From: a virus
Length of the DNA stretch: 64,000 bases
Strand: one strand, 5' to 3'
Virus record (IMG/VR): IMGVR_UViG_3300050119_000076
Coordinates: 1 to 64,000 of that record
Made by a program: the position numbers and the translations under genes. Of this stretch, positions 40,303-47,725 are shown piece by piece. The notes below the pieces were generated by a model that had not been told where the DNA came from, made no database searches, and saw nothing but the letters and a program-made list of their open reading frames with translations. Each line of letters starts with the position of its first letter. Position 1 is the first letter of the stretch.

Positions 40303-41388
40303 ATGGCTAATGACTTGATGCAATTTGAAAAAGGCAGTCTCCCGGCGCATCTCGCCGAGATATTCGGCGACGAGCAGAACATCGTCGAGCGCGAGACGGT
40401 TCCGTCTCTAAGCTTTGGCGGCAAGGTGTGGTCGATCGCCATGAAGGGTGAGAGCACGCCTCTGTTTCGCACCGATCCCGATGGCGATCAGGTCCCACTG
40501 GCCACCATGCAGGTGGTCATCCTGGACTACGCGCATGAGCGTGGGCGCACGTATTATGCTGGCGCGTACAACGCCGACAATGTCAAGCCGCCGGTCTGCT
40601 GGAGTAACGATGGCATCGTGCCGGATCAGAGCGTCGCAGAGAAGCAGCATGAAACTTGTGCGGGTTGCCCGCAGTCTATAAAGGGCTCACGCACGACGGA
40701 CAACGGCAAGGCTACGGCCGCATGCAGTCAGCATCGTATGCTGGCGATCGTCCCCGCGCAGGACCTGGGCTTCACGCCGCTGCGTCTCAAGATCCCGATC
40801 ACGTCTGATTGGGACGGGCAGAGCCCGGACCTTCAGATGCAGCTTCTATTCGCCTTCAGCAACTATCTCAAGTTCCTGCAGGCGCGGGGGGTGCCACATA
40901 CGGCTTCGCTTGTTACCAAGATGAAGTTTGACCCCAATGTTACCTATCCAAAGATACTCTTCTCCCCATCGCGTTGGCTTACTGCAGATGAAGCAGCGCG
41001 AGCCAAGGCGGCTGCTGATAGCGACATAGTGAAGAATTTACTACATGGGACATGGACACCCGCAGGTGTGGATGGTACACGTCTTACGTCGCCCGAGACG
41101 ATAGCTGCGAAGGTGGAGGCGGTGATGCCACCTGCGAAGGTGCAGTCGCCAACACCGGCAGCGGCGGCGCAGTCACAGCCGAAGGCTGCTGCACCGAAGA
41201 AACCAAAGCCGCCTGTCGAAGATGACGACGGTAGTTTTAATATCAAAGGACTTACCGCGTCCGCGCCAGCGCCCGCCACACCTGCTCCAGTGAAAGCTCC
41301 CGCAACTCCAAAGACTGTGCCGACGGCACAGTCAGTGGAAGTGCCGCCCGAGATCGCTGGCATGTTGGAGGAATGGGGCGAAGATTAA
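40303..41388 (+). CDS. Putative single-stranded DNA-binding-type protein
   Basis: 361 residues. A beta-rich N-terminal domain (about 1-215) contains a possible zinc knuckle (HETCAGCPQSI and CSQH). A Pro/Ala/Lys-rich linker (about 275-345) follows, and the last residues are acidic (MLEEWGED). Folded domain, flexible linker and acidic tip is the plan of phage and bacterial SSBs, whose tails recruit replication proteins. The position between helicase and primase fits. The sequence is not a recognised OB-fold family, so the call is tentative. AAGGAG precedes the ATG. Confidence 0.5.
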   Translation: MANDLMQFEKGSLPAHLAEIFGDEQNIVERETVPSLSFGGKVWSIAMKGESTPLFRTDPDGDQVPLATMQVVILDYAHERGRTYYAGAYNADNVKPPVCWSNDGIVPDQSVAEKQHETCAGCPQSIKGSRTTDNGKATAACSQHRMLAIVPAQDLGFTPLRLKIPITSDWDGQSPDLQMQLLFAFSNYLKFLQARGVPHTASLVTKMKFDPNVTYPKILFSPSRWLTADEAARAKAAADSDIVKNLLHGTWTPAGVDGTRLTSPETIAAKVEAVMPPAKVQSPTPAAAAQSQPKAAAPKKPKPPVEDDDGSFNIKGLTASAPAPATPAPVKAPATPKTVPTAQSVEVPPEIAGMLEEWGED

Positions 41389-41400
41389 ACAGGAGTGATT

Positions 41401-41829
41401 ATGTCCAATCTGCCTCAAGATTCGAAAGCTCGTAAGGAAGTACCGCTGGTCACTGGTCTGTTGCGGTACTTCCCTGACGCTCTTGCCGAAGTTGCAAAGG
41501 TCTCATTCTACGGCAATGAGAAACATAACCCCGGAGAGCCACTACATTGGGCGCGCGACAAAAGTACCGATCATCTCGACTGCGCTGGACGGCATTTGCT
41601 CGACGCTGGCGGCTTCGATGCGCCGGACTTTCCTGGTGCACCTCCGCAACGTCATACCGCAAAGCTCGCATGGCGCGCGCTTGCTGAACTACAGGTGGAG
41701 ATCGAGCGAGATCGTGGCTCCGTGCCATATGACACCGCGCCATATGATCGCGCGCACGAACCGTGGGGACGCCCTGATACGGAAGTCCCCCTCAATGATC
41801 TCGCGGATGGCGAGCGCATAGCCGACTGA
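41401..41829 (+). CDS. DUF5664 / dATP-dGTP diphosphohydrolase-like protein (MazZ-like)
   Basis: 142 residues from MSNLPQDSKARKEVPLVTGL, with AGGAG 7 bases upstream. ALAEVAKVSFYGNEKHNPGE, then LHWARDKSTDHLDCAGRHLL follows the DUF5664 scheme (ALxEVAxVxxyGxxKH..xNW....YldAllRHLL). In this family some members (MazZ) hydrolyse dGTP or dATP in phages with 2-aminoadenine DNA. Here it probably adjusts the nucleotide pool. Its TGATG overlap with the primase-helicase and the HD hydrolase after that put both nucleotide enzymes in one replication block. Confidence 0.75.
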   Translation: MSNLPQDSKARKEVPLVTGLLRYFPDALAEVAKVSFYGNEKHNPGEPLHWARDKSTDHLDCAGRHLLDAGGFDAPDFPGAPPQRHTAKLAWRALAELQVEIERDRGSVPYDTAPYDRAHEPWGRPDTEVPLNDLADGERIAD

Positions 41830-44801
41830 TGGACACCTTCGAGTTTCTTCGAACCGTATGGCCGGATGAAGGGCTGTACTGCATCGCTACTCCACAACGA
41901 TCCAGCGATGGCAAGCAGGAGTGGTGGAAGCATTACGTCTTCGAGACGATCGAGGACGCCGCCTCGCACGCGTTGAAGATTAGCGCGCTCATGCAGAACA
42001 CCTACTTCTGCATGAACACGCTGGCGCAAAAAGAAGTATGGGACCCGACGAAGAAATCTAAGACGGGCGCGCCCGGCGGCATGCGTATACGGACGAAAGA
42101 GAACACGAAAGAATGCCGCGTCTTCTTCGCCGACCTGGACGTTGGTGAAGAAGATGGAAGGTTCGGCAGTCGCAGCGCCGCGCTGAACGGCCTCACCATT
42201 TTTCTTAATCAGACCGGGCTTCCGTGGCCCGGCGTATCATCCTCCGGTCGGGGGTTGCATGTATTCTGGCCACTTACGGAGGCGCTCCCATCTGCTGTAT
42301 GGGAGCAGCATGCAACCAAATTACTTCGGCTCGCGCAGCACTACGGCTTTCGCCTCGATCCTTCGCGCGTGAAGGATCGTACTAGCGTGCTTCGCGTGCC
42401 TGGCACTTGGCATCTGAAGGACCCAACGCACCCACTTCGAGTGGAGTTGCGGGTGCCTCCGGTGCGCATCCCTACTGCGGAGTTTCTTACTAGCTTAGAC
42501 GTGGCATTTGCGGCTGCAGGAATTGCGGAGATTGCGCCAGCCAATCTCCGCATCGAGATCGATATGCCGGCGCACATCGCGGCGCTTGAGCCTAATATAA
42601 AACTTACCTATGAAGAAGGTCCACCCCCAACTCTTAAGACGCTGGGTAAAGTGTGCGCGCAGGTGCGCTGGATGCTACAGCATCCGGCCGAGGTGTCGCA
42701 GCCGCAGTGGTATCTCGGACTTCTCAACACGGTGCGGTTCTGTGAGGACGGCGATAAGCAAGCACGCGCTGTCTCGAAGTACGTTCGTGCCGATCACGGG
42801 CACTCGGCCGACGAAGTCGAAGAGAAGTTACAGCAGCTTAAGGATGGCAACTTCGGACCCGCAACTTGTGGCAAGATGGCTGAGCTGTGCGGCGAGGACC
42901 GCTGTAAGGTGTGTCCATTTTACGGTAAGCCCACGTCTTCCCCCGTCCATTTCGCGCGCACGTACCGGCCGCCGATTATTCATAAGACGCCTGAAGGCGT
43001 GGAGGTTGAGGTGCCTCCTGCCCCTCGCCCTTTTTCACGTACCAAGGATGGGGTCCTTTTTACTTCGAAGACCCCGAAGGGCGTGCTAGTGGAGAAGGTG
43101 ATCTATCCATATGACCTGTATCCATTTCAGATTTTGGACAACGCGGATAAGCGCACCAAATCATTTATGTGGCATGCGACTTTGCCACTACGCGAGCCGA
43201 TTAACTTTGAAATAGCGGGGCCGGCTACAGGCGATTTGCGGATGCTGCATGAGGTGTTCGTTAACGCCGGCGTGAATGTCGATCCTGATAACCTGCCACA
43301 CATGAGGAAATACGTGATCGCTTATATCCGCGAGCTTCAGAAACGAACGCTCGATCAGCAGCAGCATTCGCATCTCGGATGGACTGCTCGCTACAAATCA
43401 TTCGTGCTCCCTGATGGCGTCATTAGCTTCAGCGATGGGTGCGTGCAGACCAAGCGTGCGCTTCTTAGTCCAGGCGCGCAGAACGCATCAGACACCGTCT
43501 GTAGTGATGGCACGTTGGAGAAGCAGGTCGAGCTGCTACGGTTCTACAATCAACCGCAGTACACACATCTACAGTTTGCAGTCGTCGCTGGCCTCGCCGC
43601 GCCAATCTTTTATATGACTGGGCACAAAGGCGCGCTAGTCAATATGAGTGGCGAGTCAGGCGCCTCCAAGTCCACGGCTCTGTACAGCGCCGCCAGCTTT
43701 TGGGGAGACCCCGATCGGTACACGATTAACGGAACGAACAAAGGGTTCACCACGCTCGCGCGGCATACGCGCATGGCGGTACTCTCTAATCTGCCTGTCT
43801 GCGTGGACGAGATCACGGGGATGGATCATGCCGAAGCGCGTGACATGGCGCTCAGTGTTTCGCAGTTCACTGGCCGCGTGGGGTGCGCAACCTCGGGCGA
43901 CGAGAAAAAGAGCGCCCTTACGCTTAAGTCCACTGTCATGATAACGACAGCGAACAACAGCTTGCATGAGGGGCTGTCGCTCAAGAGTGCCGCCGGCACG
44001 GCCAGCTCGATGCGTGTCTTCGAGATCACTTGCCCGAAGCAGCCCAAGAAAGATAAGGAGGCGTCCGATGACTATCTGCGCGAGCTACGCCACAACTACG
44101 GTCACGTTGGCCCTGTATTCATGGAGTACATCCTGGCTAACCACGATAGTGTTGGAAAGCGCGTTATCGACAAGATGCGCAAGCTGGACATCCTTGGTTC
44201 CGTCGAGCCCGCCGAACGCTTCTGGAGCGCCCTCGCCGCCTCCGTTCTGGTAGCCGCGGAGATCGCTGAAGAGATAGGGCTTCTTGCGTTCAGTCCGCTG
44301 GTTCTGCAGGACTGGATTATGAATGAGCAGCTTCCCATGATGCGCGGCGCCGTGAAGTCTAACTACTCGAACGCGCTGGACGTGCTTATGGAGTACATCG
44401 AGCATGTCGCTGGTGACACACTAGTTGTGCGTCCACGCGAGGGTAGCATCCCAACCATCGATAAAGGTGTGCGCGCCGGGCTGCTGGCGCGCTACGAGTT
44501 GGGGCCGGGGAGCGAGAAGGTTCTCTTTGTAAGAGAGGACTCGTTCAAGAATTACTGTCTACGCGGCGGAGCAGTGTACCACGCGTTAGTGATCGAGTTG
44601 ATAAAGTCGAAGGTCGCCACGCAGCGGCGTGTGATCTTAGGCGCGGGTTGCTCCGACTACTCGAAGGGGCAAACGCGCGTGCTTGCCATTGATATGACAC
44701 ACCCACTCGTTACGGGTCAGCCGAAGTTCACAGTGATTGAAGGTGGTCTGCGGGTTAAGGTATCCGAGGACCAGGAAGAGGCGCAGGAGAGTAAGTCATG
44801 A
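41829..44801 (+). CDS. Primase-helicase (PrimPol-like N-terminus, DUF927 ATPase)
   Basis: 990 residues. The N-terminal part has archaeo-eukaryotic primase-like motifs: FFADLDVG (99-106) with the metal-binding D.D, and SSSGRGLHVFW (137-147) with the catalytic S.H pair. VPGTWHLKDP comes later. From about residue 410 a DUF927 domain follows, with Walker A GESGASKST (about 608-616) and Walker B VCVDEITG (about 657-664). It would prime and unwind phage DNA. The start overlaps the DUF5664 gene, and the end overlaps the HD gene (ATGA). The domain calls come from motif reading. Confidence 0.85.
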   Translation: MDTFEFLRTVWPDEGLYCIATPQRSSDGKQEWWKHYVFETIEDAASHALKISALMQNTYFCMNTLAQKEVWDPTKKSKTGAPGGMRIRTKENTKECRVFFADLDVGEEDGRFGSRSAALNGLTIFLNQTGLPWPGVSSSGRGLHVFWPLTEALPSAVWEQHATKLLRLAQHYGFRLDPSRVKDRTSVLRVPGTWHLKDPTHPLRVELRVPPVRIPTAEFLTSLDVAFAAAGIAEIAPANLRIEIDMPAHIAALEPNIKLTYEEGPPPTLKTLGKVCAQVRWMLQHPAEVSQPQWYLGLLNTVRFCEDGDKQARAVSKYVRADHGHSADEVEEKLQQLKDGNFGPATCGKMAELCGEDRCKVCPFYGKPTSSPVHFARTYRPPIIHKTPEGVEVEVPPAPRPFSRTKDGVLFTSKTPKGVLVEKVIYPYDLYPFQILDNADKRTKSFMWHATLPLREPINFEIAGPATGDLRMLHEVFVNAGVNVDPDNLPHMRKYVIAYIRELQKRTLDQQQHSHLGWTARYKSFVLPDGVISFSDGCVQTKRALLSPGAQNASDTVCSDGTLEKQVELLRFYNQPQYTHLQFAVVAGLAAPIFYMTGHKGALVNMSGESGASKSTALYSAASFWGDPDRYTINGTNKGFTTLARHTRMAVLSNLPVCVDEITGMDHAEARDMALSVSQFTGRVGCATSGDEKKSALTLKSTVMITTANNSLHEGLSLKSAAGTASSMRVFEITCPKQPKKDKEASDDYLRELRHNYGHVGPVFMEYILANHDSVGKRVIDKMRKLDILGSVEPAERFWSALAASVLVAAEIAEEIGLLAFSPLVLQDWIMNEQLPMMRGAVKSNYSNALDVLMEYIEHVAGDTLVVRPREGSIPTIDKGVRAGLLARYELGPGSEKVLFVREDSFKNYCLRGGAVYHALVIELIKSKVATQRRVILGAGCSDYSKGQTRVLAIDMTHPLVTGQPKFTVIEGGLRVKVSEDQEEAQESKS

Positions 44802-45382
44802 TACCTACAGGCCCCGTTGAAGGTTCAGTAATGCAGTTTAAGAGCGGTCGGTATTTCGACATCCTTAAACCGTGGGATGAGCCTGACATCTTAGTTGACG
44901 ACCTCGCACACTCACTCTCTAATCTGTGCAGATACACTGGCCACTCGGCGAGAAATTATACCGTCGCCGAGCATTCCGTGTGGTGCAGTTATCTTGTGCC
45001 GGAGGAAGAGGCCTTTGACGCACTGATGCACGATACTGCCGAGATGATAACAGGCGACATCGCGAGCCCGTTCAAGTTTTGCCTTGGTGATACCTATAAA
45101 AAATTAGAGAAGCCGATCAATGAACGGTTGGCTCTGCAGTTCGATTTGCATTATCCGTGGTCGCAAGCAGTGCGGGACGCCGATCTTGCGATGCTCGCGG
45201 CGGAGCGTAGGCAACTCATGATGCCGATAGGTGAGTGGAAATGTTTGACCGGCGTGGTACCGGCTCCGATCGCAGTGGAGTGTTGGGAGCCGTGGCACGC
45301 TAAGGAAAAGTTCCTAAGCCGCCTGCGTGCGTTGGCCTATAGGCGCGGGCTGCATATTCCGCTTTTAGTGCGGAATATATAA
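44798..45382 (+). CDS. HD-domain deoxynucleotide hydrolase (DatZ/YfbR-like)
   Basis: 194 residues. HD-domain metal ligands appear as AHSLSNLCRYTGH (His38), VAEHSVWCSYLVP (His59), ALMHDTAEMITGDI (His78-Asp79, Asp87) and a downstream Asp in VRDADLAM. The family includes 5'-deoxynucleotidases and the phage dATP triphosphohydrolase DatZ. With the DUF5664 gene it could remove dATP or other dNTPs from the pool. No adenylosuccinate synthetase-like PurZ was seen in the window. It is the last plus-strand gene; a hairpin covers its end. Confidence 0.8.
   Translation: MIPTGPVEGSVMQFKSGRYFDILKPWDEPDILVDDLAHSLSNLCRYTGHSARNYTVAEHSVWCSYLVPEEEAFDALMHDTAEMITGDIASPFKFCLGDTYKKLEKPINERLALQFDLHYPWSQAVRDADLAMLAAERRQLMMPIGEWKCLTGVVPAPIAVECWEPWHAKEKFLSRLRALAYRRGLHIPLLVRNI
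45354..45378. terminator. Strong hairpin at the convergent junction
   Basis: Perfect 9-bp arms ATATTCCGC / GCGGAATAT with a 7-base loop over the last codons of the HD gene, 11 bases from the tRNA end on the other strand. There is no clear U-tract, but its place between converging transcripts suggests a terminator or RNA end-stabilising hairpin. Confidence 0.4.
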
Positions 45383-45388
45383 CATGAG

Positions 45389-45465
45389 TGGTCGCGCAGG
45401 ACAGATTCGAACTGTCGATTTCCTGGGTATGAGCCAGGCGAGATAGACCGCTTCTCTACCGCGCA
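45389..45465 (-). tRNA. tRNA-Met (CAT anticodon)
   Basis: A complete cloverleaf on the minus strand. The acceptor TGCGCGG pairs with CTGCGCG using two G-U pairs. The D-stem is GAGA/TCTC, the anticodon stem CCTGG/CCAGG with loop CTCATAC, and the T-arm GACAG-TTCGAAT-CTGTC. Discriminator A and encoded CCA complete it. The anticodon stem lacks the three G-C pairs of initiator tRNA and there is no 1-72 mismatch of the initiator type, so it is an elongator Met tRNA or an Ile2 tRNA if lysidine-modified. It lies 5 bases after the tmRNA end. Confidence 0.9.
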
Positions 45466-45469
45466 ATAA

Positions 45470-45800
45470 GTGGTGGAGCTTCTGTTGCTAGGTGCTCCAC
45501 CGAACCCCGACTCGATTACGCGGCTAAGCGCATCTCGTCATATGCGACATTATCGTTCGCATTTCCATGTTGGTCATTCACGGGAACCACCCCGAGCACA
45601 CTGTACACCTTACACGCCCGATCGAACCTGTTTCGCCCCCATCAAATACGCGATCACGTATAAAATGACCTTATACGTTCTCGCGTATATGGTGGAGGCG
45701 GCCGGTACTGCCCCGGCGTCTCGAACGCTTACGCTGCACGATTCAGCGCCATCTTCCGTTGCCAACAACGAAACTCTCGGTCAGGATAAGCCGCCTGACC
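45470..45800 (-). ncRNA. ssrA: Circularly permuted (two-piece) tmRNA
   Basis: Read on the minus strand, the acceptor piece comes first and ends GCCGG-GGCAGTA-CCGGC, CGCCTCC, A, CCA (45690). A 49-base spacer with a strong hairpin (45641-45689) follows. The coding piece then starts GGGGGCGAAACAGG at 45640. GGGGGCG pairs fully with CGCCTCC, including G3-U70, the alanyl-tRNA synthetase identity pair. The tag frame at 45560-45516 reads ANDNVAYDEMRLAA then TAA, the ANDN...LAA type of Alphaproteobacteria. This acceptor-spacer-coding order is the permuted alphaproteobacterial form. Outer ends are approximate; hairpins lie at 45779-45800 and 45471-45500. It tags stalled nascent proteins for degradation and rescues ribosomes. 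Confidence 0.92.
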
Positions 45801-45835
45801 TTATGAATGGGGCGCGCGGCCTCGCGCCGGTGACT

Positions 45836-46018
45836 TTAGTAGGTACCGCCCGGACCCAACAAGAGCCGGATGAGAATAATCCCCAAGATCACCAGAAGTA
45901 GCCACGCAACACCGCCGCCAACCGGGCCGCCGGGGATGCGATCACGGCCGACCCATAGGCCGCCGCTGCACACGATAATCCAAAGCACAGTAACAAGTAA
46001 AATGATTGACGGTTGCAT
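45836..46018 (-). CDS. Small two-span membrane protein
   Basis: 60 residues: MQPSIILLVTVLWIIVCSGG, a polar turn (RDRIPGGPVGGG) and WLLLVILGIILIRLLLGPGG. It resembles the 47-residue DUF3309-like protein at 20720-20863. It follows the 90-residue gene by 4 bases and is the last protein gene before the tmRNA. Confidence 0.65.
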   Translation of the reverse strand: MQPSIILLVTVLWIIVCSGGLWVGRDRIPGGPVGGGVAWLLLVILGIILIRLLLGPGGTY

Positions 46019-46022
46019 GATC

Positions 46023-46295
46023 TTAACCCTTCTCTTTGTCCGCGTCTCGAAGGGCGAGCACCTTAGCGCGCTCCTCAGATATTACTTCTTTTCCACCTGC
46101 GATCGTTATCAACTCGCCACGCCGGGGGAGCGGGAGCGTAGCGCGTACCAACTTAGCTAAAGAAAGAGCTTCCTTCTTGAAGGAAGGAGTCTTAAGCAAG
46201 TCCGCATCCACGAGCAAGTCACGGATAGCATCCGTGCGCCGCGCGATGACATCTTCCTGATACCCCGGCTCGTAGGCGTCAACGTCGTCGCTCAT
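46023..46295 (-). CDS. Small charged protein, unknown function
   Basis: 90 residues from MSDDVDAYEPGYQEDVIARR, with GAGGG 9 bases before the ATG. Mostly helical and charged, with no motif recognised. It lies between the phosphoesterase and the small membrane gene near the end of the late arm. Confidence 0.65.
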   Translation of the reverse strand: MSDDVDAYEPGYQEDVIARRTDAIRDLLVDADLLKTPSFKKEALSLAKLVRATLPLPRRGELITIAGGKEVISEERAKVLALRDADKEKG

Positions 46296-46332
46296 GGCGC
46301 AGCCCTCGGCTAATGGTGAAACCGCTTGCAGA

Positions 46333-47718
46333 TTACGCCTCCGGGGAGGCGCTATCAAGTGACAAATCGAAGGGCACGGCCGAGATGTTCCGTAGGCGTT
46401 CCCCTAGATTCTTGTCGTAAGTGACTGCAGTCATTGATCTTCCTGCCCCACCGAAGCCCTTAGCGGCATGCCATGAGTCGGCTGGTGCAAGTGTCTGGAA
46501 TGTCTCGCAAACAACGCCTCCGACCTCTTTACAGAATTTTTCTGTGTGGTGGACGTGACCCCCTACCGCGTAGCGGAACCGGGTGCGGCCCCACATTGCC
46601 GGCTGGTGGGCGGCCATGATGCCTGGCATGTCCTTGATCTTCGCCATGTCGTTGTGCGTGCCAGCGAGCATCGTCAGACCGTGCTCTAAGTAGAAATAGC
46701 GAGACGAGCTGCAATGCACGATAACGCGAGGGTTGTTATGAAAGAACGCCCACATGGAAAGCTCCAGCGTGGGGGTCGACTCCGGGTCATGGTTGCCGGG
46801 CAGGCAACGTACCTCGACGGTCTCATGCTTAGTCAGCGCCAACTCGATGCATTGGACTAGCAGCATCACGCCGGCCTTATAAACTTTGGCGCGACGACTA
46901 TCGACATCGAGCGCGTGGCCACTTGCGGGCGTCTGGTTGTTCGAGCTATCGGCATGGAAGAAGTCTCCGAGCGAGACAACAATCGCGCGCTTTGAGTTTG
47001 GTGTGGCACGTACCAGATCGACCATTGCGTTCTGCAGGAGCTTGGTGCTGATCTTCAAGTCGTAATCGAAGCCTGTCTCTTCACGCCAGCTAAACATGCC
47101 GAGATGGTGATCCGCGATGTAGTACGCGGTCAGGTAATCATCGATCGTTTCTTCTGGCGCCGGGCCAAGCTCCGATCGGCCAGTGTACTCTTCGAATGCA
47201 GCCTTGACCGCCTCGATCGCGAGCACACGCTGCTCAGCTCCGGGCTTAGACTGTACCCACTTGCCGACAACTTTGTCATCGCGCACATACGCAGAGATTT
47301 TTGAAATCTCGTGATCTGGCGGTAGCTCGTAAATCTCGGTGTGTTCGGGCTTCTGCTGAATATACTCTTTGAGAAGGTTGCCATCGGGGTCGCGCGCCGT
47401 AGTGACTTGCGTCGTTTCGAAGCCTGGCAGGATGGGCTCGAATCCTAGTTTGCCCTTCTTCGCAGCGTAGGGGGGGTAGAGATCCCAATCAGGGCAGAAG
47501 TGCTGATTACCTTTTGCGCGGCGTCGCTCTTGTAGAGATACCCATTCGCAAATGGTTGACTTAGCGGTATTAGTGATGGCACCAGTGGACTTAAGGTGCT
47601 CGTAGGTCGCAGCAACGGCGCTGCCCTTACCATCCATGCCGCGGTACATCTTGTACGGGGCATAGCCTTCCGATAGGAACCGTTCGATGGTCCCTTTGAA
47701 AAGTTCGTCACGGGTCAT
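46333..47718 (-). CDS. Calcineurin-like metallophosphoesterase
   Basis: 461 residues. The C-terminal two thirds hold the dimetal phosphoesterase motifs YIADHHLG (about 199-206), SLGDFFHAD (about 246-254), LPGNHDPES (about 305-313) and GGHVHHTEK (about 383-391). The N-terminal 200 residues include a possible helix-turn-helix (AAATYEHLKSTGAITNTAKSTICEWVSL) and a linker domain. The family cleaves phosphate mono- or diesters, including nucleic acids. In phages such genes often lie at the end of the late region; the substrate here is unknown. Confidence 0.85.
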   Translation of the reverse strand: MTRDELFKGTIERFLSEGYAPYKMYRGMDGKGSAVAATYEHLKSTGAITNTAKSTICEWVSLQERRRAKGNQHFCPDWDLYPPYAAKKGKLGFEPILPGFETTQVTTARDPDGNLLKEYIQQKPEHTEIYELPPDHEISKISAYVRDDKVVGKWVQSKPGAEQRVLAIEAVKAAFEEYTGRSELGPAPEETIDDYLTAYYIADHHLGMFSWREETGFDYDLKISTKLLQNAMVDLVRATPNSKRAIVVSLGDFFHADSSNNQTPASGHALDVDSRRAKVYKAGVMLLVQCIELALTKHETVEVRCLPGNHDPESTPTLELSMWAFFHNNPRVIVHCSSSRYFYLEHGLTMLAGTHNDMAKIKDMPGIMAAHQPAMWGRTRFRYAVGGHVHHTEKFCKEVGGVVCETFQTLAPADSWHAAKGFGGAGRSMTAVTYDKNLGERLRNISAVPFDLSLDSASPEA

Positions 47719-47725
47719 GAGTTCC

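Noticed and set aside
41401-45382. Claim that the phage DNA contains 2-aminoadenine
   Set aside because: The required PurZ gene was not found in the window, so only the presence of two related hydrolase families is reported.
45470-45901. A 143-codon plus-strand open frame over the tmRNA region
   Set aside because: It lies exactly over the minus-strand tmRNA, whose pairing and tag reading frame are far stronger evidence; the protein sequence has no recognisable character.
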